Assembly (NCBI RefSeq): GCF_002727065.1
Contig: NZ_PDVP01000001.1
Coordinates: 434,001-498,000, forward strand
Source of the DNA: Zhengella mangrovi
GTDB taxonomy: Bacteria > Pseudomonadota > Alphaproteobacteria > Rhizobiales > Rhizobiaceae
Reading direction: 5' to 3'
Length of the DNA: 64,000 nt
Positions 44,967-54,030 of this stretch are shown here, piece after piece. A model generated the notes under the pieces. It made no database searches. It was not told the origin of the DNA and saw only the letters and a list, made by a program, of their open reading frames with translations. Position 1 is the stretch's first letter. Every line of letters begins with the position of its first letter. A program made the translations under genes and the position numbers.

Positions 44967-47309
44967 ATGGGTATGGAAGGCATCGGCGCACGCGTTGCGC
45001 GCAAGGAAGACAAGCGGTTCATCACGGGTGCGGGCCGCTACACCGACGACATGAGCGTTCCGGGCATGAAGTACGCGGCCTTCGTCCGCAGCCCGCACGC
45101 CCATGCGAAGATCACGTCGATCGACTCGTCGGCAGCCGAAGGCATGCCGGGTGTGATCGGCGTTCTCACCGGCAAGCAGCTCAAGGCCGACGGCATCGGC
45201 AACCTGATCTGCGGCTGGATGATCCATTCGAAGGACGGTACGCCCATGAAGATGGGCGCCTGGGAACCGATGGCCACCTCGACGGTGCGCTACGTCGGTG
45301 ACGCGGTCGCCATCGTGGTTGCCGAGACTCGCGGCCAGGCCCGCGACGCGGCCGAGGCCGTGAACGTCGAGTACGAGGAACTGCCGGCCGTCATCACCGC
45401 GGTCGACGCCCTCAAGCCGGGCGCGCCGCAGATCCACCCGGAAGCCGAGGGCAACCTGATCTACGACTGGGAGATCGGCGACGAGAGCGCGGCCGACAAG
45501 GCGATTGCCGAGGCGGCCCACGTGACCGAGATCGAGATTCTCAACAACCGCCTGTCGCCCAACCCGATGGAGCCGCGCGCCACGCTCGGCGTCTATGACA
45601 AGGCCGAGGACCACTACACCTGCTGGACGACCTCGCAGAACCCGCACGTCGCCCGCCTGGTGATGAGCGCCTTCTACAACGTCGCGCCGGAAAACAAGCT
45701 GCGCGTCATCGCTCCGGATGTCGGCGGCGGTTTCGGCGCCAAGATCTACATCTATCCCGAAGAGATCATCTGCCTCTGGGCGTCCAAGCGCACCGGCGTT
45801 CCGGTCAAGTGGACCGCTGACCGCACCGAGGCCTTCATGACCGACGCGCATGGCCGCGACCATGTCTCCAAGGTCAAGATGGCGTTCGACAAGGACAACC
45901 GGATCACCGGCCTGAAGGTCGAGACCCTGGCCAACCTGGGCGCCTACATGTCGCTCTTCTCGTCCTCGGTCCCGACCTATCTCTACGCCACGCTGCTGTC
46001 GGGCCAGTACGACATCGCTGCCATCCACTGCAACGTCAAGACGGCCTATTCCAACACCGTGCCGGTGGACGCCTATCGCGGTGCCGGCCGTCCGGAAGCC
46101 ACCTACCTGCTAGAGCGCACCGTGGAAACGGCGGCACGCGAACTGGGCGTCGATCCGGCCGAGCTGCGCCGCATCAACTTCATCCGCGAATTCCCGCACC
46201 AGACGCCGGTCATCATGAACTATGACACCGGCGACTTCGAGGCGACGCTCAACGCGGCCATGGAAGCCATCGACTACAAGGGCTTCGAGGCACGCAAGGC
46301 GGAAAGCGCGAAGAACGGCAAGCTGCGCGGCATCGGCATGAGCTGCTACATCGAGGCCTGCGGCATCGCGCCGTCGGCGGCGGTGGGTTCGCTCGGCGCC
46401 GGCGTCGGCCTTTGGGAATCGGCCGAGGTGCGTGTCAACGCGGTCGGCACCATCGAGGTCCTCACCGGCTCGCACAGCCACGGCCAGGGCCACGAAACGA
46501 CCTTCGCCCAGCTCGTCAACGAGCGCCTCGGCGTTCCGCTCGACAGCGTCTCCATCGTCCATGGCGACACCGACAAGGTGCAGATGGGCATGGGAACCTA
46601 CGGGTCGCGTTCCGGCGCGGTCGGCATGTCGGCCATCGTCAAGGCCCTCGACAAGGTCGAGAACAAGGCCAAGAAGATCGCCGCGCACCTTCTGGAAGCC
46701 GACGAGGGCGATATCGTCATCGAGAACGGCGAACTGAAGGTTGCCGGCACCGACAAGTCGGTTCCGTGGTTCCAGATGGCGCTGGCCGCCTACACCGCGC
46801 ACAACCTGCCGGAAGGCATGGAGCCGGGCCTGAAGGAAACCGCTTTCTACGATCCGACCAACTTCACCTTCCCCGGCGGCTGCTATATCGCCGAGGTCGA
46901 GGTCGATCCGGAAACCGGCAAGACCGAGGTGCTGCGCTTCGTGGCCGCCGACGATTTCGGCAACATCATCAACCCGATGATCGTCGAGGGCCAGGTCCAT
47001 GGCGGCCTCACCCAGGGCATCGGCCAGGCACTCCTGGAAGGCGTCGTCTACGACGAGAGCGGCCAGCTGCTCACCGCGTCCTACCAGGACTACTGCATGC
47101 CGCGCGCCGACGACGTGCCCTCCTACGAGGTGTCGCACCACATCACCCCGTGCCCGGGCAACCCGCTCGGCATCAAGGGATGTGGCGAGGCAGGTGCCAT
47201 CGGTTCGCCGCCGGCGATCATCAACGCGATCACCAATGCGATCGGCAACAACAACGTGACCATGCCGGCGACGCCGCAGAAGGTCTGGTCCGCGATCAAC
47301 GCCGGGTGA
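44967..47309 (+). CDS. coxL: CO dehydrogenase-like molybdenum subunit, form II
   Basis: A 780-residue subunit of the xanthine oxidase family that binds molybdopterin cytosine dinucleotide. The active-site loop reads AYRGAGR (residues 369-375), which is the form II (BMS) motif; true CO dehydrogenases of form I have AYxCSFR with a Cys that binds copper. The Mo-cofactor glycine motifs (GGGFGAK) and QGxGQ-type stretches ([14 protein letters not shown]) and the catalytic Glu near the C-terminus ([14 protein letters not shown]) are present. The substrate is uncertain; form II enzymes oxidise CO poorly or not at all. The ATG at 44967 has GGAGGAGC at seven bases. Confidence 0.92.
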   Translation: MGMEGIGARVARKEDKRFITGAGRYTDDMSVPGMKYAAFVRSPHAHAKITSIDSSAAEGMPGVIGVLTGKQLKADGIGNLICGWMIHSKDGTPMKMGAWEPMATSTVRYVGDAVAIVVAETRGQARDAAEAVNVEYEELPAVITAVDALKPGAPQIHPEAEGNLIYDWEIGDESAADKAIAEAAHVTEIEILNNRLSPNPMEPRATLGVYDKAEDHYTCWTTSQNPHVARLVMSAFYNVAPENKLRVIAPDVGGGFGAKIYIYPEEIICLWASKRTGVPVKWTADRTEAFMTDAHGRDHVSKVKMAFDKDNRITGLKVETLANLGAYMSLFSSSVPTYLYATLLSGQYDIAAIHCNVKTAYSNTVPVDAYRGAGRPEATYLLERTVETAARELGVDPAELRRINFIREFPHQTPVIMNYDTGDFEATLNAAMEAIDYKGFEARKAESAKNGKLRGIGMSCYIEACGIAPSAAVGSLGAGVGLWESAEVRVNAVGTIEVLTGSHSHGQGHETTFAQLVNERLGVPLDSVSIVHGDTDKVQMGMGTYGSRSGAVGMSAIVKALDKVENKAKKIAAHLLEADEGDIVIENGELKVAGTDKSVPWFQMALAAYTAHNLPEGMEPGLKETAFYDPTNFTFPGGCYIAEVEVDPETGKTEVLRFVAADDFGNIINPMIVEGQVHGGLTQGIGQALLEGVVYDESGQLLTASYQDYCMPRADDVPSYEVSHHITPCPGNPLGIKGCGEAGAIGSPPAIINAITNAIGNNNVTMPATPQKVWSAINAG

Positions 47310-47395
47310 CCGGGTGAAGGTCAGGTCTCCGCGCCGGTGATCCGGACCGCGGAGACCGCCCGCCCGCTTGATGAAGTCAGAAGGACAAGAGATCC

Positions 47396-48190
47396 ATGTA
47401 CAACACCACCTACCACCGCGCGTCTTCCGCCGACGATGCGGCGAAGCTTGCCGGATCGGCCTCCGAGGCCAAGTTCGTGGCCGGCGGCCAGACGCTCATC
47501 CCGGCGATGAAAACGCGCCTTGCAGCCCCGGAAAACCTCATCGACCTGCGGCATGCCGGCATGTCGGGCATCTCGCTCGACGGCGACATGCTCACCATCG
47601 GCGCCACGACCACCCATGCCGAGGTTGCCGGTTCCGACACGGTCAGGAAGGCCTGCCCGGGCCTGGCAAGCCTGGCCTCGCACATCGGCGATCCGCACGT
47701 GCGCCACATGGGCACGATCGGTGGCTCGATCTCCAACAACGACCCGGCGGCCGATTACCCCTCCGCCATGCTGGCGCTCGGCGCCACCATCGTCACCAAC
47801 CAGCGCGAGATCGCGGCCGACGACTTCTTCACCGGCCTGTTCGAGACCGCACTTGAGGACGGCGAACTGGTCACCGCCATCAAGGTTCCGGCCTGTGCCG
47901 CCTCCGGTTATGCCAAGTTCCCGAACCCGGCCTCGCGCTACGCCATGACGGGCGTGTTCGTGGCCAGGGGCAGCAACGGCGTGCGCGTGGCGGTCACCGG
48001 TGCCGGCTCCGACGGCGTGTTCCGCTGGACCGAGGCCGAACAGGCCCTGTCGTCCAGCTTCTCTGCCGACGCCGTGTCCGGCCTGAAGGCGGATGCCTCC
48101 GGCCTGATGAGCGATATCCATGCGTCGGCCGACTACCGCGCCAATCTCGTCGCCGTGATGACGGCCCGCGCGGTTCGCGCCATCGCCTGA
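47396..48190 (+). CDS. coxM: CO dehydrogenase-like FAD-binding subunit
   Basis: The 264-residue medium subunit has the two FAD motifs of the family, VAGGQTLIPAMKTR (28-41) and TIGGSISNNDPAADYP (about 108-123), then the C-terminal domain with FPNPASRYAMTGVFVA. It passes electrons from FAD to a quinone or other acceptor. It is the last gene of the set, in the S-L-M order of form II operons, and is followed by a strong terminator. No accessory cox genes for cofactor maturation follow. Confidence 0.93.
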   Translation: MYNTTYHRASSADDAAKLAGSASEAKFVAGGQTLIPAMKTRLAAPENLIDLRHAGMSGISLDGDMLTIGATTTHAEVAGSDTVRKACPGLASLASHIGDPHVRHMGTIGGSISNNDPAADYPSAMLALGATIVTNQREIAADDFFTGLFETALEDGELVTAIKVPACAASGYAKFPNPASRYAMTGVFVARGSNGVRVAVTGAGSDGVFRWTEAEQALSSSFSADAVSGLKADASGLMSDIHASADYRANLVAVMTARAVRAIA

Positions 48191-48216
48191 TACGCGGGCA
48201 CGAAAACAACCATCCG

Positions 48217-48250
48217 GCCGGCGGGACCATCGTGTTCCGCCGGCTTTTTC
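48217..48250 (+). terminator. Rho-independent terminator of coxSLM
   Basis: Eight-base arms GCCGGCGG (48217-48224) and CCGCCGGC (48237-48244) are followed by TTTTTC. It lies 27 bases after the coxM stop. Confidence 0.9.
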
Positions 48251-48319
48251 TTGCCTGAACCAATCGAAGCCCCGGACGTTGGACCCGGACAGGCTTTGCC
48301 ATTCAAGGAGGTTCAGGCC

Positions 48320-48694
48320 ATGCCGCTTCATGACAAGGGTCCCGTCCTGGCCGAAAACGCCGCGACCGGTGGTGACGGCGATGCGCCGGGGATCACCCAG
48401 GACATCACGCTGGATGACATTCAGGCGATCGCGCTGTCGAGCCGCCCCGTCGAGGAAAGGCGCGAGGAACTCGGCGCCGTGCGCCGCACGCTGGAAACCA
48501 GGGAACACGCCGACCGCGGCCATGAGTTCGATCCGCTGCTGGAAGAAGTCAGGCGGATGGAGGATGAGCTGATGTCGGCGGATACGCCGGTCGAGGGCGA
48601 CGGAAGCATCGGCATGGACCCGTCCGGCCGCACCGACTCCATGGCAGCGGACGAAGCCCTGGATTTTCTGCGCTCCGAGCGCGGGGAAGAGTGA
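48320..48694 (+). CDS. Small acidic protein of unknown function
   Basis: A 124-residue acidic protein with no membrane segment or signal. The middle is helical and charged (VEERREELGAVRRTLETREH, DPLLEEVRRMEDELM), before it lies a short ITLDDIQAIALS motif. The ATG at 48320 has GGAGG nine bases upstream; the 23 extra codons of the longer frame contain that ribosome site. The next gene starts three bases after its stop. I do not recognise the family. Confidence 0.7.
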   Translation: MPLHDKGPVLAENAATGGDGDAPGITQDITLDDIQAIALSSRPVEERREELGAVRRTLETREHADRGHEFDPLLEEVRRMEDELMSADTPVEGDGSIGMDPSGRTDSMAADEALDFLRSERGEE

Positions 48695-48697
48695 TCG

Positions 48698-48964
48698 ATG
48701 CCCGGATCGAAAGGTCACTCCATCAAGGACGAGAACACCTACGAGGCGCTCCGGGATGACGGCTATTCGAAGTCAAAAGCCGCGGCCATTGCCAATGCGC
48801 AGGCCAATCCCTCCATGCATCCCTCGAAGAAAGGCGGCAAGGCGCCGCCCTACGAGGACTGGACGCGCGAGCAGCTCTACGATCGCGCGCAGGAACTCGG
48901 CATCAAGGGCCGCTCCGGCATGAACAAGTCCGGCCTGATCGAAGCCCTGCGCGACCGGTCCTGA
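48698..48964 (+). CDS. Small protein with Rho N-terminal-like (SAP) domain
   Basis: The 88-residue protein has two parts. Residues 1-45 are of the DUF7218 type (KDENTYEALRDDGYSKSKAA, IANAQANPSM). Residues 50-88 (YEDWTREQLYDRAQELGIKG, GMNKSGLIEALR) match the helical Rho-N/SAP-like nucleic-acid-binding motif. It is often a stress-linked small protein in soil bacteria; exact role unknown. Cotranscribed with the acidic protein upstream. Confidence 0.85.
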   Translation: MPGSKGHSIKDENTYEALRDDGYSKSKAAAIANAQANPSMHPSKKGGKAPPYEDWTREQLYDRAQELGIKGRSGMNKSGLIEALRDRS

Positions 48965-48983
48965 CCGGCCGCGCTGCCGGGTG

Positions 48984-49712
48984 TCACTCGCGGCGCCACA
49001 TGGTGACCGGGGTGCCGTCGGCCAGCGTCCCCGAGAAATAGTTCATCCCGTCGCGGTTCAGCAGGCCGACGCCGGATCCGCCGCTGGTCTGCAAGGCCAG
49101 CTTGGCGTCGTAGCCGGTGAATGAATAGCCGAGCGCGAAGCTCCGGGCGGAGGCGAGAAGCGGGTTCGAGCAAGAGACATTGCTTACCCGCCCGCCTTTG
49201 GCATCCTTCAGACGGTAGCCGCTGCTGCGGAAATAGCCGGCCGGGACGAGGCCCGCGCCCGTTGTGATCTCGATCTCGCAGCCGCAGGTCGGCGATCCGT
49301 CCGTCAGGGTCCAGGTGCCGTGCAGATCTTGCTCGGTGCGGATCGCCTGTACCGCGACGGCGCTGCCAATGGCGCCGCCGAGCGGCCCGGCGATGCTGCC
49401 CGCGATGTTGGAAATCGCGTTCCGGCCGACGTTGCGGGCCAGGTTCTTGCCAACCGCGTTCTTGGCGAAGTCCGATCCCTTGTCCGGCTTCGGCGGCGGT
49501 CCGCCCGCGACCTTGATGGCGCATTGCCCGGCCGAAGCCCTTGGTGCCGCCGCATAGGCCGTGGCGGTGGTCGCTTCGGCCTTCGCCGGCTTTTCGCGTT
49601 CCGTTGTGGCAGGCGTCGATGCCGCCATGAGGCCGGCCTGGCCGGTTGTCCCCGACTGGCAGGCTGTCAGTGTCACGGCACCCGCGAGTGCCAGCAGAAT
49701 TCGATACGTCAT
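48984..49712 (-). CDS. Lipoprotein with AprI/Inh-like C-terminal domain
   Basis: A 242-residue lipoprotein: signal peptide with lipobox LTAC (Cys18), a low-complexity Thr/Ala/Lys linker (20-60), a glycine-zipper-like helix (ISNIAGSIAGPLGGAIGSAV) and a C-terminal beta domain from about residue 130 (HGTWTLTDGSPTCGCEIEI, PAGYFRSSGYRL, LLNRDGMNYFSGTL). That last part resembles the AprI/Inh protease-inhibitor fold by its spacing of W, C and beta strands; this is a weak match by eye. Located between the Rho-N-like gene and polA. Confidence 0.7.
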   Translation of the reverse strand: MTYRILLALAGAVTLTACQSGTTGQAGLMAASTPATTEREKPAKAEATTATAYAAAPRASAGQCAIKVAGGPPPKPDKGSDFAKNAVGKNLARNVGRNAISNIAGSIAGPLGGAIGSAVAVQAIRTEQDLHGTWTLTDGSPTCGCEIEITTGAGLVPAGYFRSSGYRLKDAKGGRVSNVSCSNPLLASARSFALGYSFTGYDAKLALQTSGGSGVGLLNRDGMNYFSGTLADGTPVTMWRRE

Positions 49713-49779
49713 GGATCTGTCCCCTCAAGCTTGCCGTTGCGGCAGGGGACAGGAATAGAAATTCGCGCGCGCGCCTGAA

Positions 49780-49797
49780 ATCCCCCGACCGGGGGAT
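49780..49797 (-). terminator. Possible weak terminator after polA
   Basis: ATCCCCCGA and CCGGGGGAT form a stem of near-perfect complementarity ten bases past the polA stop; the minus strand continues TTTC only. It is a plausible but weak terminator. Confidence 0.4.
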
Positions 49798-49807
49798 CGG
49801 GCGCCGA

Positions 49808-52747
49808 TCAGTGGGCCTCGTCCCAGTTCTTCGCCGCGCGCGCATCCACTTGCAGGGGCACGGACAGGTCGACTGCCGGGAAGGCCGCGCTCTCCATCAC
49901 CTCGCTCACGATGGCGATCGTGTCGCCGGCGGCGGCTTCCTCCACTTCGAAGATCAGTTCGTCATGAACCTGCAGCAGCATGCGGGCCGGGCACCTGGCC
50001 TTGTCCAGTGCCGGCTCCATGCGGACCATGGCGCGCCGTATGATGTCGGCTGCCGATCCCTGGATCGGAGCGTTGATCGCGGCGCGTTCGTTGAAGGCGC
50101 GCACTGACGGGTTCGAGGCCGTGATGTCCGGGTAATGCGCCCGGCGCCCGAAGATCGTTTCCACGTAGCCATGCTCGCGGGCAAAGGCCTTGGTCGCGTC
50201 CATGTAGTCCTTGATGCCGGGGAAACGGGCGAAATAGGTCCTGATGTAGTCCGACGCCTCCCCGCGCTCGATGCCCAGCTGGTTGGCAAGGCCGAAGGCG
50301 GAAATGCCGTAGATGATGCCGAAATTGATCGCCTTCGCCCGCCGGCGGACTTCCGGCGGCATGCCTTCCACCGGTACGCCGAACATCTCCGAGGCCGTCA
50401 TGGCATGGATGTCCATGCCCTCGTCAAAGGCCTTCTTCAGTTGCGGAATGTCGGCTACGTGCGCCAGCACGCGCAGCTCGATCTGGCTGTAGTCGGCCGA
50501 GACCAGCACGTTGCCCTTTTCCGGGATGAACGCCGTGCGGATCTTGCGGCCCTCGGCGGTGCGAACCGGGATGTTCTGCAGGTTCGGTTCCGACGACGAC
50601 AGCCGGCCGGTCGTGGTGGAGGCCAGCGCATAGGACGTGTGCACGCGCTTCGTCTCGGGGTGGATATAACCCGGCAGCGCATCCGTGTAAGTCGATTTCA
50701 GCTTGGTCAGCTGGCGCCAGTCGACGATCTTGCGCGGCAGTTCGTGACCTTCCGCGGCCAGGTCTTCGAGCACCTGCGCCGTGGTCGACCACTGGCCGGA
50801 CTTGGTCTTCTTGCCGCCCGGCAGGCCCATCTTGCCAAACAGGATCTCGCCGAGCTGTTTCGGCGAGCCGGGGTTGAAATCCTCTCCCGCGATGCCGCGG
50901 ATCTCGTCCTCCAGCGCGGCGGCCGATTGCGCCAGTTCGCCGGACAGCCGCGACAGGATCTGTCGGTCGACCGAGACGCCCCGCTCTTCCATGCGCGCGA
51001 GCACGTGCACCAGCGGGCGCTCCAGCCGCTCGTAGACCGCGGCCATGCCCTCGGCAGCGAGCCGGGGCTTCAGCACCCCCCACAGCCGCAGTGTCACGTC
51101 CGCATCCTCGGCGGCATAGGCCGTCGCCTTGTCGATGGGCACGTGATCGAAGGTGACGGCGGATTTTCCGGAACCGGCGACATCCTTGTAGGCGATCGGC
51201 GTGTGCCCGAGCCAGCGCTCCGACAGCGTGTCCATGCCGTGGCCGCCCTTGCCGGCATCCAGCACGTAGGAGATCAGCATCGTGTCGTCATGGCTGACAA
51301 CCTCCATGCCGTGGCGGTGCAGCACGACGAGGTCGTATTTGAGATTCTGAGCGATCTTGAGAACCGACGCATCCTCAAGCAGATCCTTGAGCGCCTTCAG
51401 GGCGGCGGCTTCGTCGATCTGCCCGTCCGCCAGTCCGCCGCCGAGCAGGTCATCCTGTCCGGTGCGATGTTTCAGCGGAACATAGGCTGCCTTGCCCGGC
51501 GCCAGTGCCAGCGAGAAGCCGACGAGGTCCGCCTGCATCGGGTCCAGCGAGGTGGTCTCGGTATCGATCGCCACCAGCCCCTGTTCCCGCGCTGTCTCGA
51601 TCCATTGCATGAGCGTGTCGAGGTCGCGGATGGTCTCGTAGGCAGCCGTGTCGATCGTGCCGGCCACCGCATCGTTCGCGCGGGCCGCCGCAAGGGCGGC
51701 AGGCGTTCCGGAAGCTTCCGGCAGATCGTCCCCGGCAGTCGAGGCGGCAGGCGTTTCGCCGGCCTCCGGCGCGCTGACCTTGTCATCGAGGTCGGGCCCG
51801 TGCGCCGAGTCGCCCCATTCCACCTCCACGTGGGCCGGGTCCACGGCCGAGGCATCGGCACCGGTTTCCTCGGCCACCCGCCGCGTCAGCGTGGTGAATT
51901 CCATGGCTTTCAGGAAGGCAATGAGTTTCGGCCCGTCAGGGTCCTCCAGCGCCAGGGAGTCCAGCGCGTCGAGGTCCGGCACGTCGATCTTCAACCGCAC
52001 CAGTTCGCGTGAAAGCCGCGCCATGTCGGCATTGGCGATGATGTTCTCGCGCCGCTTGGTCTGCTTGATTTCCGCGGCGCGCTCCAGCAGCGTGTCGAGG
52101 TCGCCGTATTCGTCCAGCAACTGCGCGGCGGTTTTAGGGCCGATGCCGGGCACGCCGGGGATGTTGTCCACCGAATCGCCCGTCAGGGCCTGCAGGTCGA
52201 TCATCTTGTCCGGCGCGACGCCCCATTTCCCGACCACCTCGGCCACGCCGATCTGCCGGTCCTTCATCGGGTCGTACATCGACACCCGGTCGGTGACGAG
52301 CTGCATCAAATCCTTGTCCGACGAGATGATCGTCGCGTCGCCGCCGGCCTCGGCGGCAAGCCGCGCATAGGTGGCGATGATGTCGTCCGCCTCGTAGCCT
52401 TCCATCTCGATGCAGGGCAGGCCGAAGGCCTGTGTCGCCTGCCGGATCAGCCCGAACTGGGGCACCAGGTCTTCCGGCGGTGCGGACCGGTTGGCCTTGT
52501 AGTCGTCGTAGAGCTCGTTCCGGAACGTCTTCGACGAATAGTCGAAGATGACGGCGAAATGCGTCGGCGTGACGCCGACGTCGGTGTCGCGCGCCTGCTT
52601 CAGCAGCTTCCAGAGCATGTTGCAGAAACCGGCAACCGCGCCGACCGGCAGGCCGTCCGATTTGCGGGTCAGGGGCGGCAGCGCATGGTAGGCCCGGAAG
52701 ATGTAGGCCGAGCCGTCGACGAGGAAGAGATGATCACCGTTTTTCAT
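49808..52747 (-). CDS. polA: DNA polymerase I
   Basis: A 979-residue enzyme for gap filling and repair. Order: 5'-3' exonuclease (about 1-290; FLVDGSAYIFRAYHALPPL, DKDLMQLV), a variable Ala/Pro-rich linker (about 300-360), a 3'-5' exonuclease with the active-site residues kept (VAIDTETTSLDP), and the polymerase domain (SADYSQIELRVLAH motif A, the RRRAKAINFGIIYG motif B, QVHDELIFEV motif C). The ATG at 52747 begins the conserved sequence; seven codons upstream (52768) another start is possible. Confidence 0.97.
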   Translation of the reverse strand: MKNGDHLFLVDGSAYIFRAYHALPPLTRKSDGLPVGAVAGFCNMLWKLLKQARDTDVGVTPTHFAVIFDYSSKTFRNELYDDYKANRSAPPEDLVPQFGLIRQATQAFGLPCIEMEGYEADDIIATYARLAAEAGGDATIISSDKDLMQLVTDRVSMYDPMKDRQIGVAEVVGKWGVAPDKMIDLQALTGDSVDNIPGVPGIGPKTAAQLLDEYGDLDTLLERAAEIKQTKRRENIIANADMARLSRELVRLKIDVPDLDALDSLALEDPDGPKLIAFLKAMEFTTLTRRVAEETGADASAVDPAHVEVEWGDSAHGPDLDDKVSAPEAGETPAASTAGDDLPEASGTPAALAAARANDAVAGTIDTAAYETIRDLDTLMQWIETAREQGLVAIDTETTSLDPMQADLVGFSLALAPGKAAYVPLKHRTGQDDLLGGGLADGQIDEAAALKALKDLLEDASVLKIAQNLKYDLVVLHRHGMEVVSHDDTMLISYVLDAGKGGHGMDTLSERWLGHTPIAYKDVAGSGKSAVTFDHVPIDKATAYAAEDADVTLRLWGVLKPRLAAEGMAAVYERLERPLVHVLARMEERGVSVDRQILSRLSGELAQSAAALEDEIRGIAGEDFNPGSPKQLGEILFGKMGLPGGKKTKSGQWSTTAQVLEDLAAEGHELPRKIVDWRQLTKLKSTYTDALPGYIHPETKRVHTSYALASTTTGRLSSSEPNLQNIPVRTAEGRKIRTAFIPEKGNVLVSADYSQIELRVLAHVADIPQLKKAFDEGMDIHAMTASEMFGVPVEGMPPEVRRRAKAINFGIIYGISAFGLANQLGIERGEASDYIRTYFARFPGIKDYMDATKAFAREHGYVETIFGRRAHYPDITASNPSVRAFNERAAINAPIQGSAADIIRRAMVRMEPALDKARCPARMLLQVHDELIFEVEEAAAGDTIAIVSEVMESAAFPAVDLSVPLQVDARAAKNWDEAH

Positions 52748-53015
52748 GGCCAACAGGCTTAAGCGCAAACGCGGAAAAGGTCTATCGGCAAGACCGGTTT
52801 CGAACAGCCCCGCTGCAAGGAGCCGCCGTCGCCAGCCGCCCTTCGGGCAGGAGAGGACCGGGTGCGCGTTGCGGCGAACATTTTAGCGCCGCCGCCTTTC
52901 AGCCTTTTGTCATCCGGGCGGGAGCAGGTTGCTGCCCTGTCCTTCCGCTGGCCCTGTCCGCGCGGTCCTTGCGACCATTCCGCCGGCCCGGCCCGAACTG
53001 AACCAAGGGGGTTCC

Positions 53016-53480
53016 ATGATTCCGATCCAGCACATCCATCCCATCGTCGTCCATTTTCCCATTGTCTTCTTCCTGTCGCTGGCCGTCTTTGACATCGTCG
53101 CCGTCGCGATGGGCTACTCGGTGACCGGCCGGTCCGCGACCGGAAACGTGGCGACGGGCCTTGCCGTCGCCGCCGGCGCCTTCGCGGTTCTCGCTGCCAT
53201 GTTCGGCGATGCAGCGCTGAGCTTTGCCGAGGCGAACGGCTTTTCCAGCGAGATCGCCGAGATCCACGAAGGTCTCGGTGAAACCACGGCCGCCGTCCTT
53301 GCCGTCTGGGCGGTAATCCGGCTCTTCGTGTGGTGGCGCGACAAGCGCTTCTCCGGCGGTGCCGGCTGGGGTTTCGCCGCGCTTGAAGTCGCTGGAGCCG
53401 GCCTGGTCGTTGCGACCGCCTACTATGGCGGACAGCTGGTCTACACCCTGGGCGTCAACGTCGCCCACGCCGCGCAGTAG
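53016..53480 (+). CDS. DUF2231 membrane protein
   Basis: A 154-residue protein with four membrane helices and the DUF2231 signature at the start (IQHIHPIVVHFPIVFFLSLAV). The His residues in HIHPIVVHFP are typical and may bind a metal or heme, but the function is unknown. The ATG at 53016 has a GGGGG site. It is a one-gene unit with a strong terminator. Confidence 0.87.
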   Translation: MIPIQHIHPIVVHFPIVFFLSLAVFDIVAVAMGYSVTGRSATGNVATGLAVAAGAFAVLAAMFGDAALSFAEANGFSSEIAEIHEGLGETTAAVLAVWAVIRLFVWWRDKRFSGGAGWGFAALEVAGAGLVVATAYYGGQLVYTLGVNVAHAAQ

Positions 53481-53529
53481 CGAACGCTCTCTCCCGCCGG
53501 ATCGGCTTGTACGGGGCCGGTCCGGATAG

Positions 53530-53576
53530 AAGCCTTGCCAGGCCATGGTGGCGGCCTGTGCAAGGCTTTTTCTTTT
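53530..53576 (+). terminator. Rho-independent terminator of the DUF2231 gene
   Basis: AAGCCTTGC (53530-53538) pairs with GCAAGGCTT (53560-53568), with an inner GGCC/GGCC pair in the loop; TTTTCTTTT follows. Confidence 0.88.
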
Positions 53577-53854
53577 GAATGATTGGCGCCTCATCGCACA
53601 GCCGCGCGCAATCCGTGCCGAACGCGCATCTTTGGCCGGCAAGGGAACCGGGCAACTCGAGTCGGGTCAGGATCTTGACATGCAACGCGCCCTGTAGACA
53701 TCGCGTACAGCCAAGCAGATCACGCCAACGTTACAAACCTTTAATCTTCGTGCCCTTGTTTTGCCTCTTTCATCTTCCCAAATGCAGGGCATCGGCAATC
53801 AATAATGCCGCGTCCGGACACAAAAGGCCCGTCCCCCGCCTGATCCGGATGAAG

Positions 53855-53898
53855 AGTGGCAGCTCCAAATCCCCCTCTCCGGGCTGCCACTGTTTTTA
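53855..53898 (+). terminator. First of two tandem terminators of the candidate sRNA
   Basis: Nine-base arms AGTGGCAGC (53855-53863) and GCTGCCACT (53883-53891), then GTTTTTAA. The loop is 19 bases and C-rich. Confidence 0.75.
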
Positions 53899-53901
53899 AA
53901 T

Positions 53902-53944
53902 GGCCGCCGTGGTCCCCCCCTCCACCACGGCGGCCTGTTTATTT
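53902..53944 (+). terminator. Second of two tandem terminators of the candidate sRNA
   Basis: Eleven-base perfect arms GGCCGCCGTGG (53902-53912) and CCACGGCGGCC (53925-53935), then TGTTTATTT. The loop is TCCCCCCCTCCA. Confidence 0.75.
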
Positions 53945-54030
53945 CCGGGCGACATTTCCCGGTCGCATCTTCCGAATGCCATTCTCACGGTCTAACGTCC
54001 GCGCAAACCCAATTGATTTGCGAGGCCCTG

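Larger units (their letters stand above)
53700..53945 (+). ncRNA. Candidate small RNA ending in two consecutive terminators
   Basis: Between the DUF2231 terminator and the peptidase gene there is no coding frame, yet two strong intrinsic terminators stand in line (53855-53898 and 53902-53944). Their loops are C-rich (TCCCCCCCTCC in the second), the kind of sequence that pairs with ribosome sites in alphaproteobacterial trans-acting sRNAs. A TTGACA is at 53675-53680, but its -10 is poor, so the 5' end is a guess. Existence and limits need RNA data. Confidence 0.4.
53481..54030. other. 550-bp noncoding stretch with three terminators
   Basis: It holds the terminator of the DUF2231 gene (53530-53576), a pyrimidine-rich region without a frame that looks coding, and two strong stem-loops with T-runs (53855-53944) that no upstream gene needs. 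See the ncRNA candidate. The right end carries the ribosome site of the peptidase gene. Confidence 0.55.
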
